Shown here piece by piece: positions 55,169 through 62,170 of a stretch of 64,000 nucleotides of DNA. The notes under the pieces were generated by a model. That model saw only the letters and a program-made list of their open reading frames with translations. It ran no database searches and was not told the origin of the DNA. Each line of letters opens with the position of its first letter. Position 1 is the stretch's first letter. Source of the DNA: JAOAFZ01 sp964407325 (GTDB lineage Bacteria > Patescibacteriota > Microgenomatia > UBA1406 > GWC2-37-13); contig CAYOVA010000002.1 in the NCBI GenBank assembly GCA_964407325.1, positions 62,001 through 126,000 on the forward strand, in the 5' to 3' direction. The position numbers and the translations under genes are program-made.

Positions 55169-55734
55169 AGCCCCAGCAAATCTTTCTTTCTCTTCATACC
55201 ATTCAGTACAATTTCTACAAATTGCTCAAGTGGAATACCAAGCTTTTCCTCACATCTACTTATATCATCGCGGTTTACCGCCGCTGCGAAATTTGGGTTT
55301 CGATACTTCTTCATAATCGAGGAAATCTTCAGGCTATCGAGTTTTTTGTCGGGAAGGACTAACGCAGATGCGGTAATAAGTCCGGTGAGCTCGTCGCAGC
55401 AGGCCAGCGACCATTCCATTTTTGTTTCAGGTGCAGGTTCAGGGTTGGTAGCGAAGTTATGTGCAAGGATTGCACGTTTAATTATTGGATCAACATCTCC
55501 TGCCGCTTCAATCCATTCAACAGTTTTTAAAGTATGCTCATGCATTTGTTCAATACCTGTTTTTTCCCAGTCTGCATCGTGAAGTAAGCCTGCCATGCCC
55601 CAGACTTCCGGATCTTCACCGAAATGCTCTGCAAGAGCTTCCATGGCGCCTTCTACCGCTATACAATGTTTAACCAAATTTTTATTGGCAATATTGCTGT
55701 CTACTATGTTGAATGCTTCGTCTCGGGTAATCAT
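55165..55734 (-). CDS. HD-domain hydrolase
   Basis: 189 aa. Metal ligands of the HD superfamily: LVKHCIAVEGAM (His), GLLHDADWEK (HD pair), and HEHTLKTVEW; AHNFATNPEP and CCDELTGLITAS follow. Such proteins are phosphohydrolases acting on nucleotides or other phosphate esters. The exact substrate is unknown. Located downstream of lysS on the same strand, 33 nt after its stop. Confidence 0.8.
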   Translation of the reverse strand: MITRDEAFNIVDSNIANKNLVKHCIAVEGAMEALAEHFGEDPEVWGMAGLLHDADWEKTGIEQMHEHTLKTVEWIEAAGDVDPIIKRAILAHNFATNPEPAPETKMEWSLACCDELTGLITASALVLPDKKLDSLKISSIMKKYRNPNFAAAVNRDDISRCEEKLGIPLEQFVEIVLNGMKRKKDLLGL

Positions 55735-55767
55735 GTTGCTGCCGGTTGTACAGCCGGTGTGCCCAGC

Positions 55768-57759
55768 TTACTTCATTAAGCTGAAATTTTTAGTTAATTG
55801 CTCGACTTTGTCTTTTTTGCCAAATACGAGAACGCCCAGATAGCCAATTTCATCCGCCGGCTTTGCTTCCTGGAGGTCGCGTACTTTTTTGTCATCAGTG
55901 GAACTCATCATTTCTTCGGTGAAGACTACAGTCACGAGTCCTACTGCTTCAGCATCGCGTTTCAACTTCAGCAGTTTATGGCGCTTCTCTGTTTCTTTTA
56001 TCATAATTGCATGCTGAATATTCATCGGAAGCTTTTCTCCATCTGTTGTGGTTGTATCTTCGATAAAGATTAGTTTGCGACCTTCACGCGCGGCAAAGCT
56101 TGCATTTAGATGAGCAACTGTGTTAAAGCGAGTCCAGGATGGCTTTTCAGGATCATTCAGGATAACAACATGGGCGACTTTAGTTTCTTTTGATTTTTCT
56201 GCTTTGCCGGAATCGGGTAGTACTGGCATTTTTTCCAGAGAAATATTATGATCTGTTTCGAGGAAGTTATAGATTTTTCGTGTCATTGGTTCAACTTCAT
56301 GTTTTAGCTGGGGGAAGAGTGTCCCTTCGCGCGCAGTCACATCTTCGAGGAACCAGAAGAGACGTTCAGAATGGGCATATCCACTTGTTGGAGGCATTCC
56401 GTATTCAAGCATTTCCACAAAGTCTATATCAAGCATTTGTGCTTCATCATCGCCCTGATCACGCATTTTCTGCTGATCAAGGAAGCGGTTTAGCTGGTCC
56501 TGTGGATCATTAATCTCTGTGTAGCCATTGCCTAATTCACTGCCGCCCAAAACAATGTGAAAGCGTTCTGTGATTTCAGGTTGATCAGGTTTTGCCTTTG
56601 CAAGGGGAGACATAAATGCGGGCTCGTTTACCAAGAAAGCTGGTCCTGCCAGTGTTTTGCGGATCGCTTTCCAGAGGTTGTCGATAAGGCGATTTCTGTT
56701 TACAGTTCCTGGTAATTCAATACCGGCTTTCTGTACGGCGGCATGCAGTTCTTCATCGGAAGAGGTGAAAATATCAACGCCATGTTTTTCTTTGATTACT
56801 TGTGCGTAATCGATTTCTTCCCATTCATCGGCCAGATCAAAGGTATGCCCACGAGTACTAAATTGGGTTTTTCCATAGACCTGCTGTGCGGTATGTCGGA
56901 ACATCTCTTTTACAAGATCCATATTATCGCGATAGTCAGCGTATGCCCAGTACCATTCAATCTGCGAATATTCCTGCAAGTGCTCATCGGACAGCCCTTC
57001 GTTCCGGAAATTGGGACCGAAGGTGTAGATTTTTTCAAAGCCAGCACCAATTAATCGTTTTTGATACAGTTCAGTGGAAATGCGTAGATAGAATTCCTGG
57101 TTTAGTTCATTGTGGAGTGTAACAAATGGCCGCGCATCTGCACCACCGGTGACATGTTCTAACACGGGAACTTCAACTTCGATAAATCCTTTGCTTTGCA
57201 GAAACTCCCGCTGCACATTCCAGAAGCGGGCTTTTCGTAAAAACAGGTCTTTGTGGTCGGGATTAATTGTCAAGTCAATATACCGGCGACGAAATTGCTG
57301 CTCTTTGCTGGTGAGCGAATTCGGGAGCGGGCGGAGCGATTTGGTAATAAGTTTGATATGCTGCACTACCAGTGAAACTTCTCCGCGGACTGTTTTAGTG
57401 ACCGTGCCATGAACCTCCACAAAGTCACCCACATCAAGGAGTTCAAGTTGATCCCACGCCAAAAACGACTCTTGATTATTGGCTTGGAGGGTATCTTCTT
57501 TAAACCAAAGCTGGATTTTTCCGGATTGGTCCTGCAAATCTGCAAAGATCAGTTTTCCGTGATTGCGCCAGGAGGTAAGACGGCCGGCAAGCACAACAGA
57601 ATTGCCTTCAAAGCTGTTAAATTCATTGACGATCTGCTTGTTTGGGTAATCTTTTTGTGAATGGGCAGGATAGGGGTTGATGCCAAGCTCGTTTAAACGA
57701 ATTACTTTGTCAATACGCCGCTGGCGTTGTCCGATAAAATCATCAGCAATGGTTGTCAT
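55768..57759 (-). CDS. lysS: Lysyl-tRNA synthetase with C-terminal DUF2000/PTH2-like domain
   Basis: 663 aa, against about 500 for class II LysRS. Residues 50-140 are the OB-fold anticodon domain (VVLAGRLTSWRNHGKLIFAD). The catalytic core has motif 2 at FRNEGLSDEHLQEYSQIEWY (251-270) and motif 3 at GMPPTSGYAHSERLFWFLED (454-473). After about residue 500 and a short linker, 526-663 (KVAHVVILNDPEKPSWTRFN, TVAHLNASFAA, IKETEKRHKLLKLKRDAEAV) resemble DUF2000, a relative of peptidyl-tRNA hydrolase II. A fusion of tRNA charging with a possible peptidyl-tRNA or related hydrolase is unusual. TATAAT lies about 25 nt before the ATG. Confidence 0.85.
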   Translation of the reverse strand: MTTIADDFIGQRQRRIDKVIRLNELGINPYPAHSQKDYPNKQIVNEFNSFEGNSVVLAGRLTSWRNHGKLIFADLQDQSGKIQLWFKEDTLQANNQESFLAWDQLELLDVGDFVEVHGTVTKTVRGEVSLVVQHIKLITKSLRPLPNSLTSKEQQFRRRYIDLTINPDHKDLFLRKARFWNVQREFLQSKGFIEVEVPVLEHVTGGADARPFVTLHNELNQEFYLRISTELYQKRLIGAGFEKIYTFGPNFRNEGLSDEHLQEYSQIEWYWAYADYRDNMDLVKEMFRHTAQQVYGKTQFSTRGHTFDLADEWEEIDYAQVIKEKHGVDIFTSSDEELHAAVQKAGIELPGTVNRNRLIDNLWKAIRKTLAGPAFLVNEPAFMSPLAKAKPDQPEITERFHIVLGGSELGNGYTEINDPQDQLNRFLDQQKMRDQGDDEAQMLDIDFVEMLEYGMPPTSGYAHSERLFWFLEDVTAREGTLFPQLKHEVEPMTRKIYNFLETDHNISLEKMPVLPDSGKAEKSKETKVAHVVILNDPEKPSWTRFNTVAHLNASFAAREGRKLIFIEDTTTTDGEKLPMNIQHAIMIKETEKRHKLLKLKRDAEAVGLVTVVFTEEMMSSTDDKKVRDLQEAKPADEIGYLGVLVFGKKDKVEQLTKNFSLMK

Positions 57760-57774
57760 AGAAGTAATAAATGA

Positions 57775-58497
57775 TTATTGTCTGATTATACCTGGTAATG
57801 TGGCTGTTGGGGCGGCTTTTTTGAATTCCAGTATGGATGAAGGTATAAGACGATTTGCTACGATAGTCGCAGGTATGTATTTTAGGTCGGGGTCAAACTG
57901 CCGCAAAACGTTTAGCGATTTTTCAACATCTATACCTGCCACTTCCATTTCTACTTGAGATGGCAATTGAAGAAAAGCACGTCCGCCTGGTGCTAGTAAT
58001 GACCATACCGCACCTTCATACAGCTCCATCATATCTGCCTTTTTAGGACAATAATACCAACCTCCAACTGGACGAGCAAAGATTATGTGATATCCCTGCC
58101 CCATGCTATATCCATTTATCAGTTCCCATGTTTGATAACGACGAAGATCTGCTGGAAGGCATTGAATGTTCATTCGGTTATCCTCAATTGTCTCTTCAGT
58201 TGTACGAATATCTTCCGATCCTACTGCTAACCCGAATCCTTGCCTATTTAGTTTTTTATAAAAGTCCCTTACCGTATGAGTGCCCGCTGCAAGATCAAGA
58301 ACTCGTAAATCGGGAAACTCCCTTGCAAAAGCATTTAGATCCCGATGTCTAATTTTAAAGTCATAACAATACTCTTGGATAGATGAATAATATATTTTCC
58401 ACTCCCTATCAGGATAGGAAGCATGCATTTCTTGAGTTTTCCGTTTATCAGCTGCTTGCTCATATAAAAGCCAGCTTTCCTGAAGTGCTTCTAACAT
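57775..58497 (-). CDS. Probable SAM-dependent methyltransferase
   Basis: 240 aa. A Rossmann motif I (LRVLDLAAGTHTVRDFY) near residue 68 is followed by an acidic motif II region and LLAPGGRAFLQLPS (motif IV/V type). Pattern fits class I methyltransferases; substrate not recognisable. It starts 9 nt after greA and precedes lysS. Confidence 0.6.
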   Translation of the reverse strand: MLEALQESWLLYEQAADKRKTQEMHASYPDREWKIYYSSIQEYCYDFKIRHRDLNAFAREFPDLRVLDLAAGTHTVRDFYKKLNRQGFGLAVGSEDIRTTEETIEDNRMNIQCLPADLRRYQTWELINGYSMGQGYHIIFARPVGGWYYCPKKADMMELYEGAVWSLLAPGGRAFLQLPSQVEMEVAGIDVEKSLNVLRQFDPDLKYIPATIVANRLIPSSILEFKKAAPTATLPGIIRQ

Positions 58498-58506
58498 AAT
58501 GAAGAA

Positions 58507-58974
58507 TTAAGCAGCCTTAATATCGAGGATCTTGAATTTGAGAGTACCCGCCGGTACCTGAACTTCAACTTCTTCGCCAATTGCTCTTCCAAAAAGAGCT
58601 TTTCCAATCGGAGAGCTCTGGGATAATTTTTTGTTCATCGGATCGGCTTCGTATTCACCCACAATATAGTATGTATCTTTTGTGCCATTTACCTCGACAT
58701 CAACCTGGCAACCCAAGCTCACTACTTTGCTGTTGCTGTCGGTTGCAATCACTTCTGATTTCTCAATAAGCATTTGCAGCTCTGCAATACGACCTTCAAT
58801 TAAGCCTTGCTCTTCTTTTGAAGCAGTATATTCGCTGTTTTCGCGAAGATCACCCATAGAACGGGCGTGCTGAAGTCTGGCTATATTTGCCGGACGATCA
58901 ACTTCGATGAGTTTTTGCAGTTCTTTTTTAAGGTTGTCGTACCCTTCTTGTGTTATTTGTACTTTGTCTGTCAT
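58507..58974 (-). CDS. greA: Transcription elongation factor GreA
   Basis: 155 aa. The N-terminal coiled coil (QEGYDNLKKELQKLIEVDRP to IAELQMLIEKSEVI) carries the acidic tip DLRENSEYTASKEEQ that stimulates transcript cleavage by RNA polymerase. The FKBP-like C-terminal domain has SPIGKALFGRAIGEEVEVQV. A purine-rich AAGGGGA lies about 10 nt before the ATG, and TATATT about 45 nt upstream can serve as -10, so it has a true leader. Confidence 0.95.
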   Translation of the reverse strand: MTDKVQITQEGYDNLKKELQKLIEVDRPANIARLQHARSMGDLRENSEYTASKEEQGLIEGRIAELQMLIEKSEVIATDSNSKVVSLGCQVDVEVNGTKDTYYIVGEYEADPMNKKLSQSSPIGKALFGRAIGEEVEVQVPAGTLKFKILDIKAA

Positions 58975-59092
58975 ACTAAAAAGTCCCCTTCATAACTTGT
59001 TGAATATGGGGACAAGTGCTACAATATACCACATCGCGAGATGTGTTGTCAAATTGCTCTTTAAAAAGGTTCGTTCAGTAGTTATGTGTGAC

Positions 59093-59165
59093 GGCCCCGT
59101 CTTCTAGAGGCCTAGGAAGCCAGGTTCTCATCCTGGTAACACGGGTTCGAATCCCGTCGGGGTCA
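59093..59165 (+). tRNA. tRNA-Glu(CTC)
   Basis: The cloverleaf folds fully: acceptor 59093-59099 with 59158-59164 (one G-U), D-arm with TCTAGAGGCCTAGGA as in other tRNA-Glu, anticodon stem CCAGG/CCTGG around TTCTCAT (anticodon CTC), T-arm ACGGG-TTCGAAT-CCCGT, discriminator A at 59165. CCA is not encoded. An 83-bp inverted repeat of the adjoining mobile element begins at 59163, within its last three bases. Confidence 0.93.
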
Positions 59166-60660
59166 CATACTGAGATTTTTCTTCAATTTTCCTATTACGC
59201 TTGGCCGCATCCGGCCTTGCGGCCAGCGTGGCAAAGCCTTTTTTGTACTTCATAAAGACAACTTTATCCCGTATCAAATAGTTCGAGCCGACGGTTTTTG
59301 CCATTGCTGAAAGCGAATGGCAATTATTTTTTGCGCGCGCGATTTGAGCGCACTCTAGTGCGCTCTGTATGATAGACCGCATTGGTTCGAGCCAACTCGA
59401 ACCATTCGATTCAATCTTTAGAATTTCTTCCTGTAGTTTCAATTTCTCTTCAAACAGTTCATTCTTTTTGAGCTTATACGTTTCCGGTTCAATTACCTGG
59501 TCTAGATAAGCGTCAAGAAGCCGTTGTAACTTTAAATCTAGTTCGTTTTGTCGCCCTTTTAGGTTTTGAACAGTGTCTTTAACCTGAGATTGCTCTTTTA
59601 GTATTTGTTCTTGCGACCACTGTTCAAAAACGGACTCGGATTCTTGAGGCAAACTACAGGAAGAAATCACTTGTCTTATTTGGGTTTGAAGTACATTTTC
59701 TGAAACGTACTTTTGTGTGCAAGGTTTTATCTTTTTGGTGCAGCGGTAATAGATATACTCTACTTTTCCGCGTGTTGAAGGGTAATACTTCGTATGCGTT
59801 TCTGCTGTGATAGCTGCACCACATTCGGCACAGGTGGCAAACCCGGCAAAGGCAAAATCATAGCCTTTTTGTCGCGGTCGTTCGATACGCTCTATCTGCT
59901 TTTGAATCTGCTGAAAAACCTCTTTTGTAATAAATCTTTCGTGAGTGCCTTCGTAGTATTCGCCTTTGTAGTGCAGAATACCGACATATAGTCTGTTAGT
60001 TAACATTTTGCGGATCTGGTTTACATGAAGGGCTTTACCGTTCTTCCTATGCAGGCCATGACCGTGTAGAAATTGCGATATGTTCACGAAAGATTGTTTG
60101 CCTTCGGCAAACCGCAAAAAGGCTTTTTGAATTATTGGAGATAGAGTAGTGTCTATGTCTATCGTTCTGGTTTTCGGGTTATTGAAGTAGCCATAAGGTG
60201 CTTTTCCCGGCCATTCACCTCTGCGCAGCTTCTGACGGTTGCCGCGCTTCACATTCTCTGACAAGTTATCAACATAGTACTTGCTCTGGCCGAACGCAAT
60301 ATTGAGCATAAATTTACCCTGTGGCGTATTCTCAAACCAGAACGATGGGAACTTTAAGTCGTGTAAGTTTCCGGTATCGAGCAGATAGATGATTTTGCCT
60401 CCATCTACAGAATTTCTTGCCAAACGGTCAGGATGCCAGGACAGAATCCCATGAGCGGCACCACTTTCTACCTGCTGCAAAACGTACCCAAGCTGTGTTC
60501 TTCCAGGCACTTTAGCGGTTCTGGCTTCCGTCACGACTTCGGTAACTTCCAGTCGTTCTCGTTTGGCAAATTCTGTAAGTTCTGCCACCTGTGCCTCAAT
60601 AGATAAAACCTGTTTATCTTTTTCATCGGTACTTTTCCGGCAATAGATAATGTACTTCAT
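59128..60660 (-). CDS. Large serine recombinase; C-terminus reads into tRNA antisense
   Basis: 510 aa. The resolvase domain has catalytic Ser10 (YCRKSTDEKDKQ) and WHPDRLARNSVDGG. A recombinase domain (APYGYFNNPKTRTID to LTNRLYVGILHYKG), a zinc ribbon (CAECGAA, YYRCTKK, CTQKY) and a coiled coil (about 380-440) follow. The last 11 codons are antisense to tRNA-Glu and give the well-known spurious TGFEPVLPG ending. The right inverted repeat (60714-60796) continues in the same frame to a 12-residue tail, SVFEKIRTEFNV, and a stop at 60832-60834 followed at once by a terminator hairpin. The segment thus appears inverted relative to its natural 3' end. Confidence 0.85.
   Translation of the reverse strand: MKYIIYCRKSTDEKDKQVLSIEAQVAELTEFAKRERLEVTEVVTEARTAKVPGRTQLGYVLQQVESGAAHGILSWHPDRLARNSVDGGKIIYLLDTGNLHDLKFPSFWFENTPQGKFMLNIAFGQSKYYVDNLSENVKRGNRQKLRRGEWPGKAPYGYFNNPKTRTIDIDTTLSPIIQKAFLRFAEGKQSFVNISQFLHGHGLHRKNGKALHVNQIRKMLTNRLYVGILHYKGEYYEGTHERFITKEVFQQIQKQIERIERPRQKGYDFAFAGFATCAECGAAITAETHTKYYPSTRGKVEYIYYRCTKKIKPCTQKYVSENVLQTQIRQVISSCSLPQESESVFEQWSQEQILKEQSQVKDTVQNLKGRQNELDLKLQRLLDAYLDQVIEPETYKLKKNELFEEKLKLQEEILKIESNGSSWLEPMRSIIQSALECAQIARAKNNCHSLSAMAKTVGSNYLIRDKVVFMKYKKGFATLAARPDAAKRNRKIEEKSQYVTPTGFEPVLPG
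59163..59245. repeat. 83-bp perfect inverted repeat, left copy
   Basis: Identical to the reverse complement of 60714-60796 over all 83 bp. It begins in the last three bases of tRNA-Glu and encodes about the last 28 shared codons of the recombinase. It contains a nested palindrome, GGCCGC...GCGGCC. Confidence 0.95.
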
Positions 60661-60671
60661 ACCACCATTCT

Positions 60672-60699
60672 CTCATACATTTTTTACGTTTTTTCTTCA
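60672..60699. repeat. 28-bp inverted repeat, left copy (5' flank of recombinase)
   Basis: Perfect reverse complement of 60936-60963. It lies just upstream of the recombinase ATG. If the 59246-60713 segment were turned over, these would be direct repeats bounding about 1.7 kb, like the ends of an integrated element. Confidence 0.9.
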
Positions 60700-60713
60700 A
60701 TTTGATACGGGAT

Positions 60714-60796
60714 CAAAAAAGGCTTTGCCACGCTGGCCGCAAGGCCGGATGCGGCCAAGCGTAATAGGAAAATTGAAGAAAAATCTCAGTATGTGA
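60714..60796. repeat. 83-bp perfect inverted repeat, right copy
   Basis: Reverse complement of 59163-59245, with mismatches immediately outside both ends. The two copies bracket the recombinase coding segment (59246-60713). Confidence 0.95.
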
Positions 60797-60833
60797 GCGT
60801 TTTTGAAAAAATCCGAACTGAATTTAATGTATA

Positions 60834-60869
60834 GTGCAAAAAACCGAAAGGGGGGGCGGTTTTTTGCAC
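60834..60869 (+). terminator. Terminator hairpin directly after the latent recombinase stop
   Basis: A 13-bp stem (60834-60846 with 60857-60869) with a G-rich loop, having six T in its 3' arm. It begins on the last base of the TAG at 60832-60834. A second GC hairpin (60874-60881 with 60890-60897) follows. The stretch 60661-61033 holds only these repeats and hairpins; no gene is seen. Confidence 0.6.
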
Positions 60870-60935
60870 ACCAGCGCGGCGGGTGGGGGCGCCGCGCCTT
60901 CCGAAACGTCGGCTCGAACTCCCCATGAAATGGGG

Positions 60936-60963
60936 TGAAGAAAAAACGTAAAAAATGTATGAG
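60936..60963. repeat. 28-bp inverted repeat, right copy
   Basis: Partner of 60672-60699. It lies about 70 bp before the AAA ATPase gene and may mark the right boundary of the recombinase element. Confidence 0.9.
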
Positions 60964-61033
60964 TGGACTAATTATTAAAATGCACTTGAAAATTATTCCA
61001 TACTAATATATCTTTAATTATATTGAAAGTTGA

Positions 61034-62170
61034 ATGATAAAAATAAATATGGACGAATACAAAAAAATTAAAGAAAATATAGTCCATCTTTCAAGGTTGG
61101 CACTTTCGGGAAGAAGACAAGATATTCAGACATATGTACGTCGAATTGCCAGAAACTATAAAACGGTGTACCCTGATCTTTCTGATGAACTTAGTGGAAT
61201 TGTAAGAGAAGCACCTTCCAATGACTCCCCAGTAAGAAGTTCTGGAATGTCACAAGTTCCAGTAGATTTGGATTCACGACTTCAGCTAGTTAGGCTTGAA
61301 CAATTTCCTACTTTTGATTTTAACCCAATATGGATGCCGGAAGTTTTGTACCATTTTGACCAGTTAATAAGTGAACGGTCAAAAGAAAAAGAACTACTGA
61401 AAGAAGGGTTGTTTCCCACAAAGTCTGTTTTGTTTGTAGGCCCTCCCGGAGTAGGCAAAACATTAGGTGCAAGATGGTTAGCTGCTCAATTGAAGAAACC
61501 GCTTTTAATATTGGATTTATCGGCCGTTATGAGTAGTTTTTTGGGCAGAACAGGTGCAAATCTAAGAAATGTAATTGACTATGCTAAGTCTATCGACTGC
61601 ATTCTACTACTTGATGAGCTCGACGCTGTTGCAAAAAGAAGAGATGATGCAGGCGAAATTGGAGAATTAAAGCGATTAGTTACTGTAATGCTTCAAGAGA
61701 TTGATGATTGGCCACATAATAACTTGCTCATAGGAGCAACAAATCACCCTGATTTACTTGATCCTGCAATCTGGAGAAGATTTGATCTACATGTACATTT
61801 TCCATTACCAGATGCGGAACATGTTGCTAAAACACTTTCAGCATATTTAAAGCTAGATAAAAGTATAGATAAAGGGTGGGAAGAAATTCTTACAATTTTA
61901 TTTACTGGGAAATCTTTTAGTGATATTGAAAGGAATATTATGAAGATTAGAAGGGAGTCGGTTATTCAACAAAAACCGATGGAAGAACTTATGTCAGAGT
62001 ATATTAGAGCTCATTTCGACAGTTTACCCCGACAACAAAAAACTTTTCTCGCAGCTAATTTAAACCGATTAGGCATTTCTCAAAGGAAAGTTCAAGATAT
62101 GACGGGTGTTAGTCGCGATACGATACGAAGAGCAAAATTAGAAATTGACAACAATAACAATGCAAAATAA
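61034..62170 (+). CDS. AAA ATPase, IetA-like
   Basis: 378 aa. Walker A GPPGVGKT at 136-143, Walker B ILLLDELDAVAKRRDD with Asp194/Glu195, and ATNHPDLLDPAIWRRFD with sensor and arginine finger define an AAA domain. The N-terminal about 120 residues are helical; the C-terminus (LNRLGISQRKVQDMTGVSRD) looks like a helix-turn-helix. The following subtilase gene overlaps it by 11 bp. This two-gene arrangement matches IetAS, a plasmid-incompatibility and antiphage system of an AAA ATPase plus S8 peptidase. AT-rich compared with the left side. The ATG at 61049 is an alternative start. Confidence 0.75.
   Translation: MIKINMDEYKKIKENIVHLSRLALSGRRQDIQTYVRRIARNYKTVYPDLSDELSGIVREAPSNDSPVRSSGMSQVPVDLDSRLQLVRLEQFPTFDFNPIWMPEVLYHFDQLISERSKEKELLKEGLFPTKSVLFVGPPGVGKTLGARWLAAQLKKPLLILDLSAVMSSFLGRTGANLRNVIDYAKSIDCILLLDELDAVAKRRDDAGEIGELKRLVTVMLQEIDDWPHNNLLIGATNHPDLLDPAIWRRFDLHVHFPLPDAEHVAKTLSAYLKLDKSIDKGWEEILTILFTGKSFSDIERNIMKIRRESVIQQKPMEELMSEYIRAHFDSLPRQQKTFLAANLNRLGISQRKVQDMTGVSRDTIRRAKLEIDNNNNAK

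Noticed and set aside
59128..59162. Recombinase C-terminal tail as genuine protein
   Set aside because: It is the antisense of tRNA-Glu, a known source of spurious TGFEPVLPG-type endings; the more natural tail lies after the right inverted repeat.
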